From contig NC_061511.1 in the NCBI RefSeq assembly GCF_022539505.1, positions 30,514,620 through 30,578,619 on the forward strand: a stretch of DNA of 64,000 nucleotides, given 5' to 3'. Below, piece by piece: positions 34,106-44,662 of the stretch. This stretch comes from Lolium rigidum (lineage: Eukaryota; Streptophyta; Magnoliopsida; Poales; Poaceae). The notes beneath the pieces are model-generated. The model made no database searches and was not told the DNA's origin. It saw nothing but the letters and a program-made list of their open reading frames with translations. The translations under genes and the position numbers were made by a program. Within the stretch, counting starts at the first letter, position 1. Each line of letters opens with the position of its first letter.

Positions 34106-37100
34106 GTCAACACCCGGATTTTTAATTCCAGATGCCTATTATGCCGTACATCGCAATCCCAGGAAGATTGTTTTTGCGAGACATAATAAGTTCATATCAC
34201 AGCACATCATTCATTACAAACCATAATAGTCTTACATCAAAGGATCACATGATCCAGTCTTAATACAACAATTGATCTAAAGATCAAATACATAACACAT
34301 AGCGGAAGATACGTAGTAGTGGTCCATCTGTTCCACAGGCAACGCTTGACGTCGGGAGGTAGTCCTAGTTATCGTAGACATCCTGCTGTCCACCTTCCTG
34401 GTACTGGTTCTCCTCTTCATAGTCTGGCCATTTGAATAGCCAGGGACAAAGCCATGAGTACTTTTAAAGTACTCGCAAACTCACACTAATAGAATTACTA
34501 AAAGCTCTAAGTGGGTTCTAAGCTCTAGGTTCATTTGCACAAAGCCAGTTTTATTTCATAAGCACTTACTAGTCAAGACTCTTTATTTACCTAGACTTAC
34601 TCAAGTGGGAACATTAGTGCCATCCACACAATTCTGTTGTGATTCAAGTCAAAGTCACATTTCAAGTCACCATTTATTTTTAGAAAACATCTGACAACGG
34701 AACAGTATGACCATCCAACTGTCCATGATCGCGGACGCGGCTATTCGAATAGTTTAACACTCTACAGAGGTCGTACTCTCGTGCCACAACTTTTGATTAC
34801 ATCCGTCAGGGATAGCCCTGAATCATCATAACTCAGTATGCGGATCATTAACCATTAACCTTTCACTTACATACTCTATACTCTAGTATAGGCACCTCCC
34901 CTGTGAGCTTGGCCTCCTAGTGATAGTAAACTGCCATCCTAGGAACTGCACAGGGCTTGGGTAGGCCATTCAACTCTTTTTCACGTCATTTCACTTTCAA
35001 CGGAGGCAGCCTCAGCATAACCTCTATGACGCTTATTCAGAGGAAACCCATACTAAGATACATAAATTTCTAGCTAAAGCCTTACCCATTATCAGGTATT
35101 GTGGGGGTACTCTAAAATTGGAATGGTATCACATCCGAACCCAACCATCAGTTTTTGTCAAAAACACATTGTCATTCAAAGGTCATACTCAACTTCAAAA
35201 CTTTCAATAGAATGAATCATCATTCCAAGGTGTTCAAAATCATTTGCTTCACAAGTTTCCATCTAGAGTAGTCAATTTTAGTTTTAGCACTAGCAACTAA
35301 TCATGAGGGGTGCTAAATAAAGTTTAGCTTTCTAGGCTAAGTTTGAAGCTCTTGTGGTACTCTATACTTAGACACAAATGAACTACTACAATTAAGCCTT
35401 GGTAAACAAAGTAAAAGCTTGTAAGATAAAAACTTGGACTTGGAAAGATAAAACTTTAAACAACAATACTAGTGCCCATGGTAACTTGCACTAGTAGCTT
35501 GGCATTAGTAGAGCTTGCCTTGGTTGGTGTATTGATCAAAGTGTTCCTCCTCTTCTTCGTAGAATACCTCCTCCTCCTCGTAGCCTTCGGTACTAGCGTC
35601 TATAAACGGATACGAGGTAACAATGACCAAACAATTCTTAAGGAGACTACTTAGCCTTAATGGCTCACTCAAGATGATCTATCATCATCACAATCATCAC
35701 TCAACATCATACTAGGGTTTTCTTATTTAGTGTTAGGAAAATAATTTCCTCTCATTGAAATATACTAAGATTTGATATCCTCAAATAAGAGAATATGAGG
35801 CCACGGAACATTACTTGGTAAAGTGATTTAAATGAGGTGCTACACCTCATAGATTTGAAATCCTAAATTTGAAACAATTTAAATGAGCTAGAAATGACTA
35901 CATAGCCATTATTTGATTCTAGCCCATGATCATATGAAACAACTATGTCATACTTTTGCATAATCAAATACATTTTTTTAAAAGTGAATTATTAGAATTG
36001 GAATCACCTCAAAATTCATTATGGTTGATTTTTAATAAAAGTTTGAATTTTGAAAAGGCACTGCCTTGTTATTTTTATTGCAAGTGATCTATAATGAACT
36101 AGAGTTTGAGACCAGTGGGGTTGGGTAGATCCTTTTATCTACTTTCACACCAAATTGGAATCACTCCATTTGGATTTGTAGATTTTATTTTATTCAAATT
36201 CTAGCAAAGCATCAGTATTGAATTTGAGTTAAAATGAATTTAAACGAATTCAAACGGTGGGCTTCGGCGGGAAACGAAACTGGGCCAGAGAGGAAAAAGA
36301 AAACGGGCTGACCCAGCTGCGCCTCTCGCACGCGTGGGCTGCCTGACAGCGGGACCCACTCGTCAGCGACTAATAAACACCGAAACAATATGTTTCAAAG
36401 AGGGTCGTAGGATTAGACAGAGGACCGACGGCCAAGGCTCGTCGTCTCCGTCGACGAGAGCGAACCCTACTGGCGGTGAACCTAGGGGTTCGGCGGCTCA
36501 CCGGAGGTCCGGCGATGATCGGCGTTGATGCAGAGCGACGCTGTCGACGACGGCGAAGCTCCTGGTACCGGCGGCGTCTCCTGGGGTGGCGCCAATCTTC
36601 CGCTCCTTCTGCGACGGCTCCGGCGGACTCCAGCGATCGATTGAGGGGCTACGGGCTAAATTGGGACGGTGGAATGCTCGAGGAGGATCAGTGGGAGGAG
36701 AGGAGTGGAATGGTGTGAAGATTGAGGGCCGGGGCGTGCTCTATTTATAGCGGGAGAGAGGTGCTGCGGGGGTTCACGGTGGCGAGCATGGAGGTGATGC
36801 TACGGGCGACTAAGGGCGTGGGCGAAGACGCTGCTCTCTTCCTGAGGTCATGGCGATCGAGACGCGCTTGATTGCACAGAAAACCGAGGTCAAACGCGAT
36901 CGTGAGCGTGCCATGTCTGGCAGTACCGTGGCGGACGTCGACGAAGAGGACGACGGCGACAGGGCACGGGCGAGAGAGGGAGCGTGTCTGGGAGGTAGCT
37001 GGTGTCGTGGCGATGCTCGGGGCAGAAGCGGAGGTCAAGGGAAGGACAGAGGCGATGGGGCGATGACGTGCTCTGGCGCGCTCTGGGTCATGTCCGTGCG

Positions 37101-38178
37101 CGCGCTGGCATCACTGGCTGACATGGGCGTGTCCTGTGTTGGCCAGTGCTCGCTTCTCCTTGGCCAACGTCTTGCACGAGCGTGATCAGGAGAGGGAGGG
37201 GAGGCTCCAGGACATGCTGAGGTGAGCCAGAAGTGAGAGGAGAGGATGATGGCATGGTGGGTGGCATGGTACACGGCATGGACATGGTTTGGTCAATTCT
37301 CTTCGGTGATCATTGAAGCAATGGCATGGTTTGATCCAGGGGATGCAAGGGAACATCAAGGATGACACAAGCATGGATGGTTTAGTCTAAAATCCAAAGG
37401 ATAATAGAGTGTGTGCTCAAACCAGATTGGTGCACTTAAGGTGTTTGATGAAATGGAGGCATGAAATTCAAATTTGAATTTGGCCAAAATATTTTATGGG
37501 TGTGATTCAAATAATGTTTGGCACCTAGTGATGGTGTTGGTTTGCAAAATGGAGTTGGTTTTGTGAAATTCAAATTTGGGGTGATCTTGTTTCTGTTTCA
37601 AAGTTGCAACTTTCCATGCTTAAAATAAGAGTTTGAAAATGAATCAGCAAGGTTGGTCAACACCATTGTGATCACCTTGATGTGTTCTTGGATGAGGAGA
37701 AAATAATTGGGAAAGTTTAGTTTAGAAAATAATAACCACAGGGGTCCAAAGTGGGTACCCTGATATAATTGTCACAAATGACCATTATCATATGTGACTT
37801 GGTTTTGATTTTTCTTTTGATTTGTTTTGCTTTTCTTTGACACAAAAGGTATTGTTTTGGGTTTAGTAATGTTTTCAAACCATTTAGCTAAAGTAAAAAT
37901 GGCATATGCCAAGATTTGCAAATATGGCTATATGCCCATATGTGCTTCTCTTTTTATTTTATTTTATTTTATTTTCTTCTCCTTGATTGTGAAAAGGGGT
38001 ATGGTTTAGGGTTTGGAATCATGTCCAACACCTCAAACAAACAATCATGGCAACAATCAAAATATACATGCATGAACACTAGGTACACAAAGCAATTCAA
38101 TTTAAGTTTTTGTTGGCTCAAATTTTTGGGTAGGAGAGATTGATCTTCTTCATTGATTTGAAAAGTTGGGATGTTACA
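34106..38178 (-). repeat. 4.1-kb solo LTR
   Basis: It starts TGTCAACACCCGG and ends GGGATGTTACA, so on the minus strand it reads TGTAACATCCC...GGTGTTGACA. Target-site duplication CAGAT is at 34101-34105 and 38179-38183. A canonical CTATAAATAG lies on the minus strand at 36741-36750, which sets the orientation. Such long LTRs with TGTAACA ends are typical of Tekay/Del-like or Sukkula (LARD)-type gypsy elements of the Triticeae; the family is not certain. No internal domain is present. The open frames inside (for example 36850-37185) lie in the GC-rich part after the TATA box and are not credible genes. Confidence 0.85.
36741..36750 (-). promoter_or_regulatory. TATA box of 4.1-kb LTR
   Basis: CTATAAATAG on the minus strand, followed on that strand by a pyrimidine-rich start region. 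Confidence 0.6.
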
Positions 38179-38183
38179 CAGAT

Positions 38184-38551
38184 CCATATGGTTATGCATC
38201 CAAATAGCTTCTGATCTATATCCCCCAACTAGTGTGGCCAACATCTTTGGTAATTGGCTTCATGGGATCGACCACAGCTTTAGAACGTTTATTAGGGTGG
38301 GGGCGTTTTCCATGATATGGTCGCTATGGCTGTGTAGAAATGACAAAGTATTTAATGACAAGAATTGTTCTCTCCTGCAGGTTATATACAGATGTACAGC
38401 TACTCTCCGTTCATGGTCTGCACTACAGAAGGTGGAGAACCGCGACCTGTTTACGGAGGTCTCTACACGGTTGGAGGACACGGAGAGAGATACTTTTTCC
38501 CTACATGGGTGGCAGCATAATCTACAGATTGGGTCTCCGTCTTCTTCTTAG
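38184..38551 (+). pseudogene. LINE ORF, C-terminal remainder
   Basis: The frame continues with PPTSVANIFGNWLHGID and WSLWLCRNDKVFND, the conserved tail of plant LINE RT proteins. It ends at a stop near 38549. One stop near 38215 breaks it just after the insertion. Confidence 0.8.
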
Positions 38552-39057
38552 TCGTTTTACATTCACTTTGCCTGTTAGGGATGAAGCCTGGTGATCAGGG
38601 GGATACGTGAGCACCTCTTCTCTGCTCGACATGTGTCTAACGATGTTAGCACTGTACACGCATCGACGCGGTCCAGTGCGTCGAGTGGAAGAGTGGAGAG
38701 ACGCGGGGAAGGTTCATGGCGATGCGCTTGGCCTGGGAGACACTGGCGCGACCTCAGATGCGCGAGTTGGAGGCCGGCGAGGTGGAGGCCGGCGAGGTAG
38801 TGACCGTTAGTGAGTGGCCGTTAGTGAGTAGCAGAATCCAACGGTGGTGGACCAAATCCAACGGTGATAACCGGGTGCTCACGTATCCCCCGATCACCAA
38901 ATCCACTCTCCTGCCTATTATGTAATTCGTCTCCTTTTATTTTTCAAGACTACTGAGACTTGTCGAACGGCTGTGTGCATCTTAGCTATGCATAGGTCGG
39001 GTGTAATTGCTTCTCATGAGTAATAAAGCGCCCATTATCTAAAAAAAAAACTGTTTG

Positions 39058-40012
39058 ACTTTATGCCTCAAAGGAGAAATTTTCATTTTCTATTTTGCGC
39101 TGAAAGGCAGCCTTGCCGAGTGTGTCCTGCTCTAGCATTTCTTCTTTGATTCTTTAACCTCCCCACTCAGCCAGGATGTAATCTTTCGATTTCTGCAGTA
39201 CAAACAGTAATTTTCAGAAAGCTTACATTCCATAGAAGAGTACACCAATAAAAATTATTCTGTGCTCCAATTTTTTCAGTTTGTGGCACTGAACCTGAAA
39301 TGGCTCACTCTGAGATGGGAGTGTGCAATAAAGCAAAATCACTTTGCTAATGCATTACGAAGGAATGGTCACTCTCCAGGACAGGACTAGCTACTTCAGA
39401 CATGCTGATTGGGTCCTAATATCGGTTAGGTGAGTACGAATTCCGCCTGGAATTGCAAAAGATTAATAAAATGGTTTAGTAGTTCAATCGATTTTGTTTC
39501 TCTCTCATTTGATGTATGCTTGCATTTTGTTTTAAAACACAAAGAAGGCACATAAGACTGATGCTAGCTTAAATCGTGAAGAATAGTGTATATATACTTA
39601 TATAGGGTGACACTATTATGAAACCGGTGCTCAAAATACCGTTCGGCCCTATATAGAGACGACTGAGAAAAAATAGTTCGACCAAAAGCAAATTTTCTCT
39701 TTTCCCGAGCTTCTCTCCCTAGATAACCACCGCTGGCCGCTTCCGCGACGGCGACAGAGCCCCACCGCGTCGGCAACCCAACCGCTCCCACACCGGTAGC
39801 ACCCGGGATTGCCCGGATCCCCCGCCGCAGGTGCGCACCGGCGCCACCCTGTCCTCCAACCATCTTCGCGCAGCATCCCGCTAACGGCTAGTTCTCCGAC
39901 CCGCTCCTAGCCAAGCTCCGTTCGCTGGCGATGTTGGACCCCTGCGCCCAGGACCACGCTCGGCACTACTACCGGGGGAGGTTGGGAAAAACCCTCAAGT
40001 CACACTTGAGGC
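39058..40012. other. Unassigned sequence with GC-rich stretch
   Basis: AT-rich to about 39600. A GC-rich, CT-rich stretch with leader-like appearance follows at 39640-39980. I recognise no protein. AGGGTGACACTATTATGAAA at 39605 looks like the end of some mobile element, but no partner end was found. Confidence 0.3.
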
Positions 40013-40472
40013 TTCAAATCGAGATAAAACCTCAAACCCTAGGAACTGGACACCCTAAAATAAAGGTCTACTGTATGCGAAATTAAAATCGTGGCAGTGT
40101 GCACCATGTTTTTGGTAACCCCTTCACAGAAAAGACACATTTGGCTAAATTTGTGCACTAATATAATTGAAAAATGATTGTATATGAATAGGACACCTCT
40201 AGTTATTTTATGCCATGAATGTTATAATATCAAGTAAAATTATCTAAAGTTTACGTGTGAGTTAAATTGGCCCAAGCTCAAATAAATCCATAGATAGATT
40301 CAAATCTAGATAAAACCTCAAACCTAGGAATTGGACACCCTAAAAAGGTCTACTGCTTGCGAAATTGAAATTGTGAAGTGTGCACCTTGTTTTTGGTGGC
40401 CCCTTCACACAAAAATAAACATTTAACCAATTATGTGCACTAATATAACTGAAAAATGATTGTTTATGAATA
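40013..40472. repeat. Direct repeat, 286-bp spacing
   Basis: The about 180-bp block beginning TTCAAATC.AGATAAAACC at 40013 recurs at 40299, with clear similarity to GAAAAATGATTGT.TATGAATA in both copies. Confidence 0.8.
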
Positions 40473-42046
40473 AAATTTTGGAACACTAAGTTTACGAAGA
40501 TGTTTGACGGTGTACATGGCTATATGCAGATACCCCGCTAGCAAAATTTTGGGTCATGATAACTCGTTTTGGTGCGGAATTTTGTATACCAGGTGCTCAC
40601 TTAATTGGGTAGCAAACCAAGAAAACTCATACACAAAGCAACGTCAAAATGATCTTAATACGTTGGGACTTGGAGAGTGTTACATCAAGGGAGTATCTTC
40701 TCCACAAGGGTGACTCAGCGGTTTATATCGAACTCTCGGGAAACTGAATGCAAGAGTGTACTCTTCTCTCTTCGTTAAGCAATCCCGCAAGTAAAGTAAA
40801 TGTCTTGTGTCCCCAACTCCACTGTATGGCTGTCAAGCAAAAGGTTTCGCGTAAGTAAATAATACAAGTAGTAATAAAACAAGTAGAAACTAAACTAGAT
40901 AAAAAACTAAGTAAGAAACTGTAAAGAGATTGATTGTTTTTGGTGTTTTGGATACGAATAAGAAAAGTAAATATTTTTGTATTTTCGGATTAAAATAGTG
41001 CAGAAAATAGAAAACAATGTAAAAGCAATATAAAGGTGTTTCTTATGATAAAAAGTGGACCAGGGTTCATGAGTTCACTTGACTAATCTCTCGTAAAGTT
41101 GTGGTGGACAAAAAAAATTCATCAATGAGATATGAAAGTACATATAATATTATATGTAAGATCAGAATTAATATGTGCATCACGCCTAACATAGAGATGA
41201 TGCAACACATCTTTCTTATACTCCAGAAGAAAGAAACTTCATCAATCTTGTATTAAGAATTATAAGAGCATAGCAATAAGTACTTTAACATGAAGTTTGA
41301 ATATCAAATATGCTACCTTGAACAAACAAGATCATCATTGCTATCACATGATGAACATAGCACATGCATTCACTTAATCCCTAGTGAGGTAGTGAAAGAA
41401 AGGTAAAGCCATAATAGATCATGAACATATTGTCACTAGCCAATCACTAAAAGCATGCTACTCTATCTAACTCACACATCACCCCACACACGATCTTGCA
41501 TAGATGTTGGATCAGAACATAAACATAAGAACGGGGTACATACTATGCATCTATCAATACATCTCACAGTATAATAAGATCATATCTCATAAAATAATAT
41601 CATTGAACAAGGATCCACCACATAGGTATTACAAATATGACCATAATCATGATAGGCGGCTCATATGGCACTAAATACTATGAAGAACATGAGAGAAATA
41701 GATCAAGCTACTTCCACAAATCTGTAGTCCAGATATGGACTACTCCCTCTTGGTCATGGTGTTGATGATGAAGACGTTGGAGAAGGTGGAGATACCTCCA
41801 GCGGTGATCCTGGCGGAGTTTCCCCCTCCAATATTCTCTGGAGCGGCCTCCGTTTTGGTGTTTCTGTTTTTATGTTGCGTTCTCCTCCCGAGAACTCCTC
41901 GGGGCCATATATATAGTGGTTTTTAGGGCAAAATACGTCGGTTCGCGAAAGAATCAGGGAAAATGGGAGATCGACGACTCAAAGAGCATGGGTGGCGCAG
42001 CCAAACTTCCAAGTCGCGCCACCTTGTCTCTTTTGGCCCTCAGGCC

Positions 42047-43491
42047 CACTAGTAGGAAACTAGCTATATGTGGGATGCTATTCTGTGGCGCACCAGATTT
42101 GTGTGCCCCACAGAAATTATTTCTGTAGCGCACCAGAAAGGGTGCGCCAAAGAAATAGCGTATTTTTGTGGCTCACCAGACACACATGCGCCCCAAAAAT
42201 ATGGTGGGCCCCAACCCCAGCCAGGCCCAATAATTGGTTCCACTATTTCTGTTGCGCACAGGACCACGTGCGCCACAGAAATAAGACATTCTGTACCGCA
42301 CCTTGCCTGGTGCGCCATAGAAATAAGACTTTCTGTGGCGCACACGGGCTGGTGCGCCACAAAAAATCCACATTTCTGTGGCGCACATGAGCTCCACGTG
42401 CCACAGAAGATTTTTTTGCTCCACACGCAATTCCAAACCCCCCCCCCCCCGTGGATCGCCTCTTTAGCACTGTAAAATACAAAAGAAATAGATAGAAATT
42501 TCAAAAGATAACATCCTTCGAGGTGACCATGTGTTATGTCATCTAGTACCACTGAGAATTAACAAATATGAATTTCGACTTTTTTTTGCAAAATTGCGTT
42601 GCAAAATCATCAAACTGGATTCCTGGTTGCATACAAACTCGAAAAAATGCACAATATATCAAAATGACCGGGATAAAATTCTGTGGCATAGTCAAGATTT
42701 TTTCCTGCAAAAATTAAAAATTCAATTTTTTTCGGGGCGCACCATATGCCCATGCGCCACAGAATTCTAGTGCTAAATTTTGAATTTCAGGTGCGTCCTC
42801 CTCCTCCTCCTCCACTTCTCCTCCTTCTCCATTTTCCTCGCTTTTCCTCTTTCTCATCCCTTCTTCTCCCTTCTCCTCCTCCCCCTTCTTCTCCGTCCTC
42901 ATCCTCCACCTACACCCGACGACCTCCTCCGTCTCCGGCGACCACGTCGTCCTCGGGCGACCACCTCCTCCTCCGGTGACATCCTCCTACGTCAACCACC
43001 TCCTCCTCCGACGACGACAACCACCACCACCACCACCTCCTCCTCCTCCTCGTCCACCCACCCACCACCTCCTCCTCCTCCTCCAGCGACCACCACCACC
43101 ACCTCCTCCTCCACCAACAACCTCCGGTCGGCCTGCTCTCCCTCCTCCTCCTCGACCCACCCCACCCACTAAACCACCCACCTCTGGCCAGAAAATTTTA
43201 AAAAAATTCCGGCAAAATTCAGGTGGCCCCAGATCTAGATTTAGATCTGGCCGCCATTTTTTTTGAAATTCAAAAAAAAACTATGGCGCACCACCACTGG
43301 GTACGCCACAAAAATAAGACTTTCTGTGGCGCATCGGTCTGGTGCGCAACAGAAATAAGACTTTCTGTGGCGCATGTGTCCGTGCGCCACATAATTCTTA
43401 TTTTTGTGGCAAAAATTATGTGGCGCACCACCCATGCGCCTCATATAATAGCCTTTTTGGTGTGCCACTAATGAGAATTTTCCTACTAGTG
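42047..43491. mobile_element. Non-autonomous CACTA transposon
   Basis: Ends are CACTAGTAGGAAA and TTTTCCTACTAGTG, perfect inverted repeats over 13 bp apart from one base. The 3-bp target-site duplication GCC is at 42044-42046 and 43492-43494. Subterminal repeats of TTTCTGTGGCGCACC in both orientations fill 42080-42430 and 43280-43480. It has no transposase ORF, so it depends on an autonomous relative. Confidence 0.93.
42790..43180. repeat. Pyrimidine-rich CTC/CCT/CAC low-complexity tract
   Basis: Interior of the CACTA element. Almost no purines on the plus strand. It yields Pro/Ser/Thr-rich frames in all directions, which I do not treat as genes. Confidence 0.85.
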
Positions 43492-43696
43492 GCCTCTCCA
43501 GGTGATGTTCTAGGGCCCATGTTGTTCCTCCCGATGAAAAAATGATGCTCCAAAAATCCGAAGTCAATTTTACCCCGTATAGGTTTCTGAATGTGAAAAA
43601 TACACGAAACAGTATTTTCCTGTTCTGCAGGGTTATAAACCAAATAAAGGGGATCATTGGTAAATTCCCATAAATCAGTGTAAAACATGGTATTAT

Positions 43697-44400
43697 CACT
43701 AGTAACAATTTTCTATTCCATAATGATTTTAGTTCGCTAGTGAATGTGCAAAATCCGTCATGGAGGCCTCATACTGACGGTTTGCAAGATCGTGGCGAAC
43801 CTCACGTCACAGATGGCCAGACTGATGGTTAGATCGTCCCGTCATGGATCCGTGATGGCCTAGCCCACACCCAAAGCCCACCCGGCCCGGTACGTCGTGA
43901 CGGGTATAACCATCATGCGGCTGCCTCCCCGATCGAGACCATCGTGTCAGACCAATCATTGAGCTGTCAGTCTAATGATTGATCTAGCAGGACAATGATT
44001 GAGCTGTCAGTCTGGTCGGGTGACATCAGCGTCCATGTGGACCGCCACGCACCTGGCACCCATTGATCAAATTTTCTGCCTGTAAATCGCCGACACTTGG
44101 TCCAATCATACAAGGACGCGTGTCGGCACAGAAAGTGTCGTACAAGGACATGTGTCGGCTTTCCGAGCATGCCGCGTGGACCAATAGAAGTTGGACACGA
44201 CGCTTGTCCATTTCGTCCACTACGGCGAATAAAGGCTGGACACGTTGACAAATAAAAGCTGGCCGCACGGAACATTAGAAGTTGGACACGTCGCCTGTCC
44301 ATTTCGGACACTGCAGCGAATAAAGGTTGGACACGTTGACAAATAAAAGCTGGCCGCGTGGATGAATAGACGTCACATTAGTCCCCATGAGATCTATGAA
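43697..44400. mobile_element. CACTA-type terminal and subterminal region
   Basis: It begins CACTAGTAACAATTTTC, a CACTA terminus, followed by repeated CCGTCATGG/CTGACGG motifs in both orientations. Two copies of a CAATGATTGAGCTGTCAGTC block follow (about 43957 and 43993), then a 91-bp tandem. The other terminus was not found to the right. Confidence 0.6.
44178..44370. repeat. 91-bp tandem repeat, two copies
   Basis: The block GAAGTTGGACACG occurs at 44187 and 44278. GCGAATAAAGG follows at 44225 and 44316. Each copy ends GACAAATAAAAGCTGGCCGC. Confidence 0.85.
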
Positions 44401-44662
44401 ACAACTGAAAGTGATATATAATTAATTACAGGCATACTTACTGAATTACATGCATCGTTACTGGGTTACATATATACTTAATGGATTACATGCAACGTTA
44501 CTAGGTTACAGGCATACAGTAACATAAGATCCGATCCTAGCGTGCACAGAAGCACCAACATAAAAAGTTCAAAGTCGTCACATTAGTCCCCCATGGACAA
44601 ACGCAACATCAAAATAACAGTTCAAGCATCGAACATCCCACCTGTTCACGATGTAATCAAGA

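Larger units (their letters stand above)
33531..39050 (+). mobile_element. 5'-truncated LINE, split by a solo LTR
   Basis: The two LINE pieces (33531-34105 and 38184-39050) surround a 4.1-kb LTR. The 3' end is a run of 10 A, followed by CTGTTTG (39051-39057), which also stands at 33524-33530. This gives a 7-bp target-site duplication and precise ends. The 5' end is truncated within the RT ORF, as is common for LINEs. AGTAATAAAGCG near 39019 is the likely polyadenylation signal. Confidence 0.88.
40679..43698 (-). repeat. Gypsy-type LTR fragment, split by CACTA element
   Basis: Left part about 40679-42046 and right part 43492-43698. On the minus strand it starts TGATAATACCATG, and a TATATATA box lies near 41918. 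The left part includes the GGTTTATATCGAACTCTCGG block common in Triticeae LTRs. No matching target-site duplication was found, so both ends are approximate and it may be truncated. Confidence 0.5.

Noticed and set aside
36850..37285. GC-rich open frames on both strands
   Set aside because: They sit downstream of the TATA box inside the solo LTR, overlap each other on both strands, and match no domain.
42746..43266. Pro/Ser/Thr-rich frames resembling extensin-like proteins
   Set aside because: They arise from the pyrimidine-rich low-complexity interior of the CACTA element and have no signal peptide or repeat motif.
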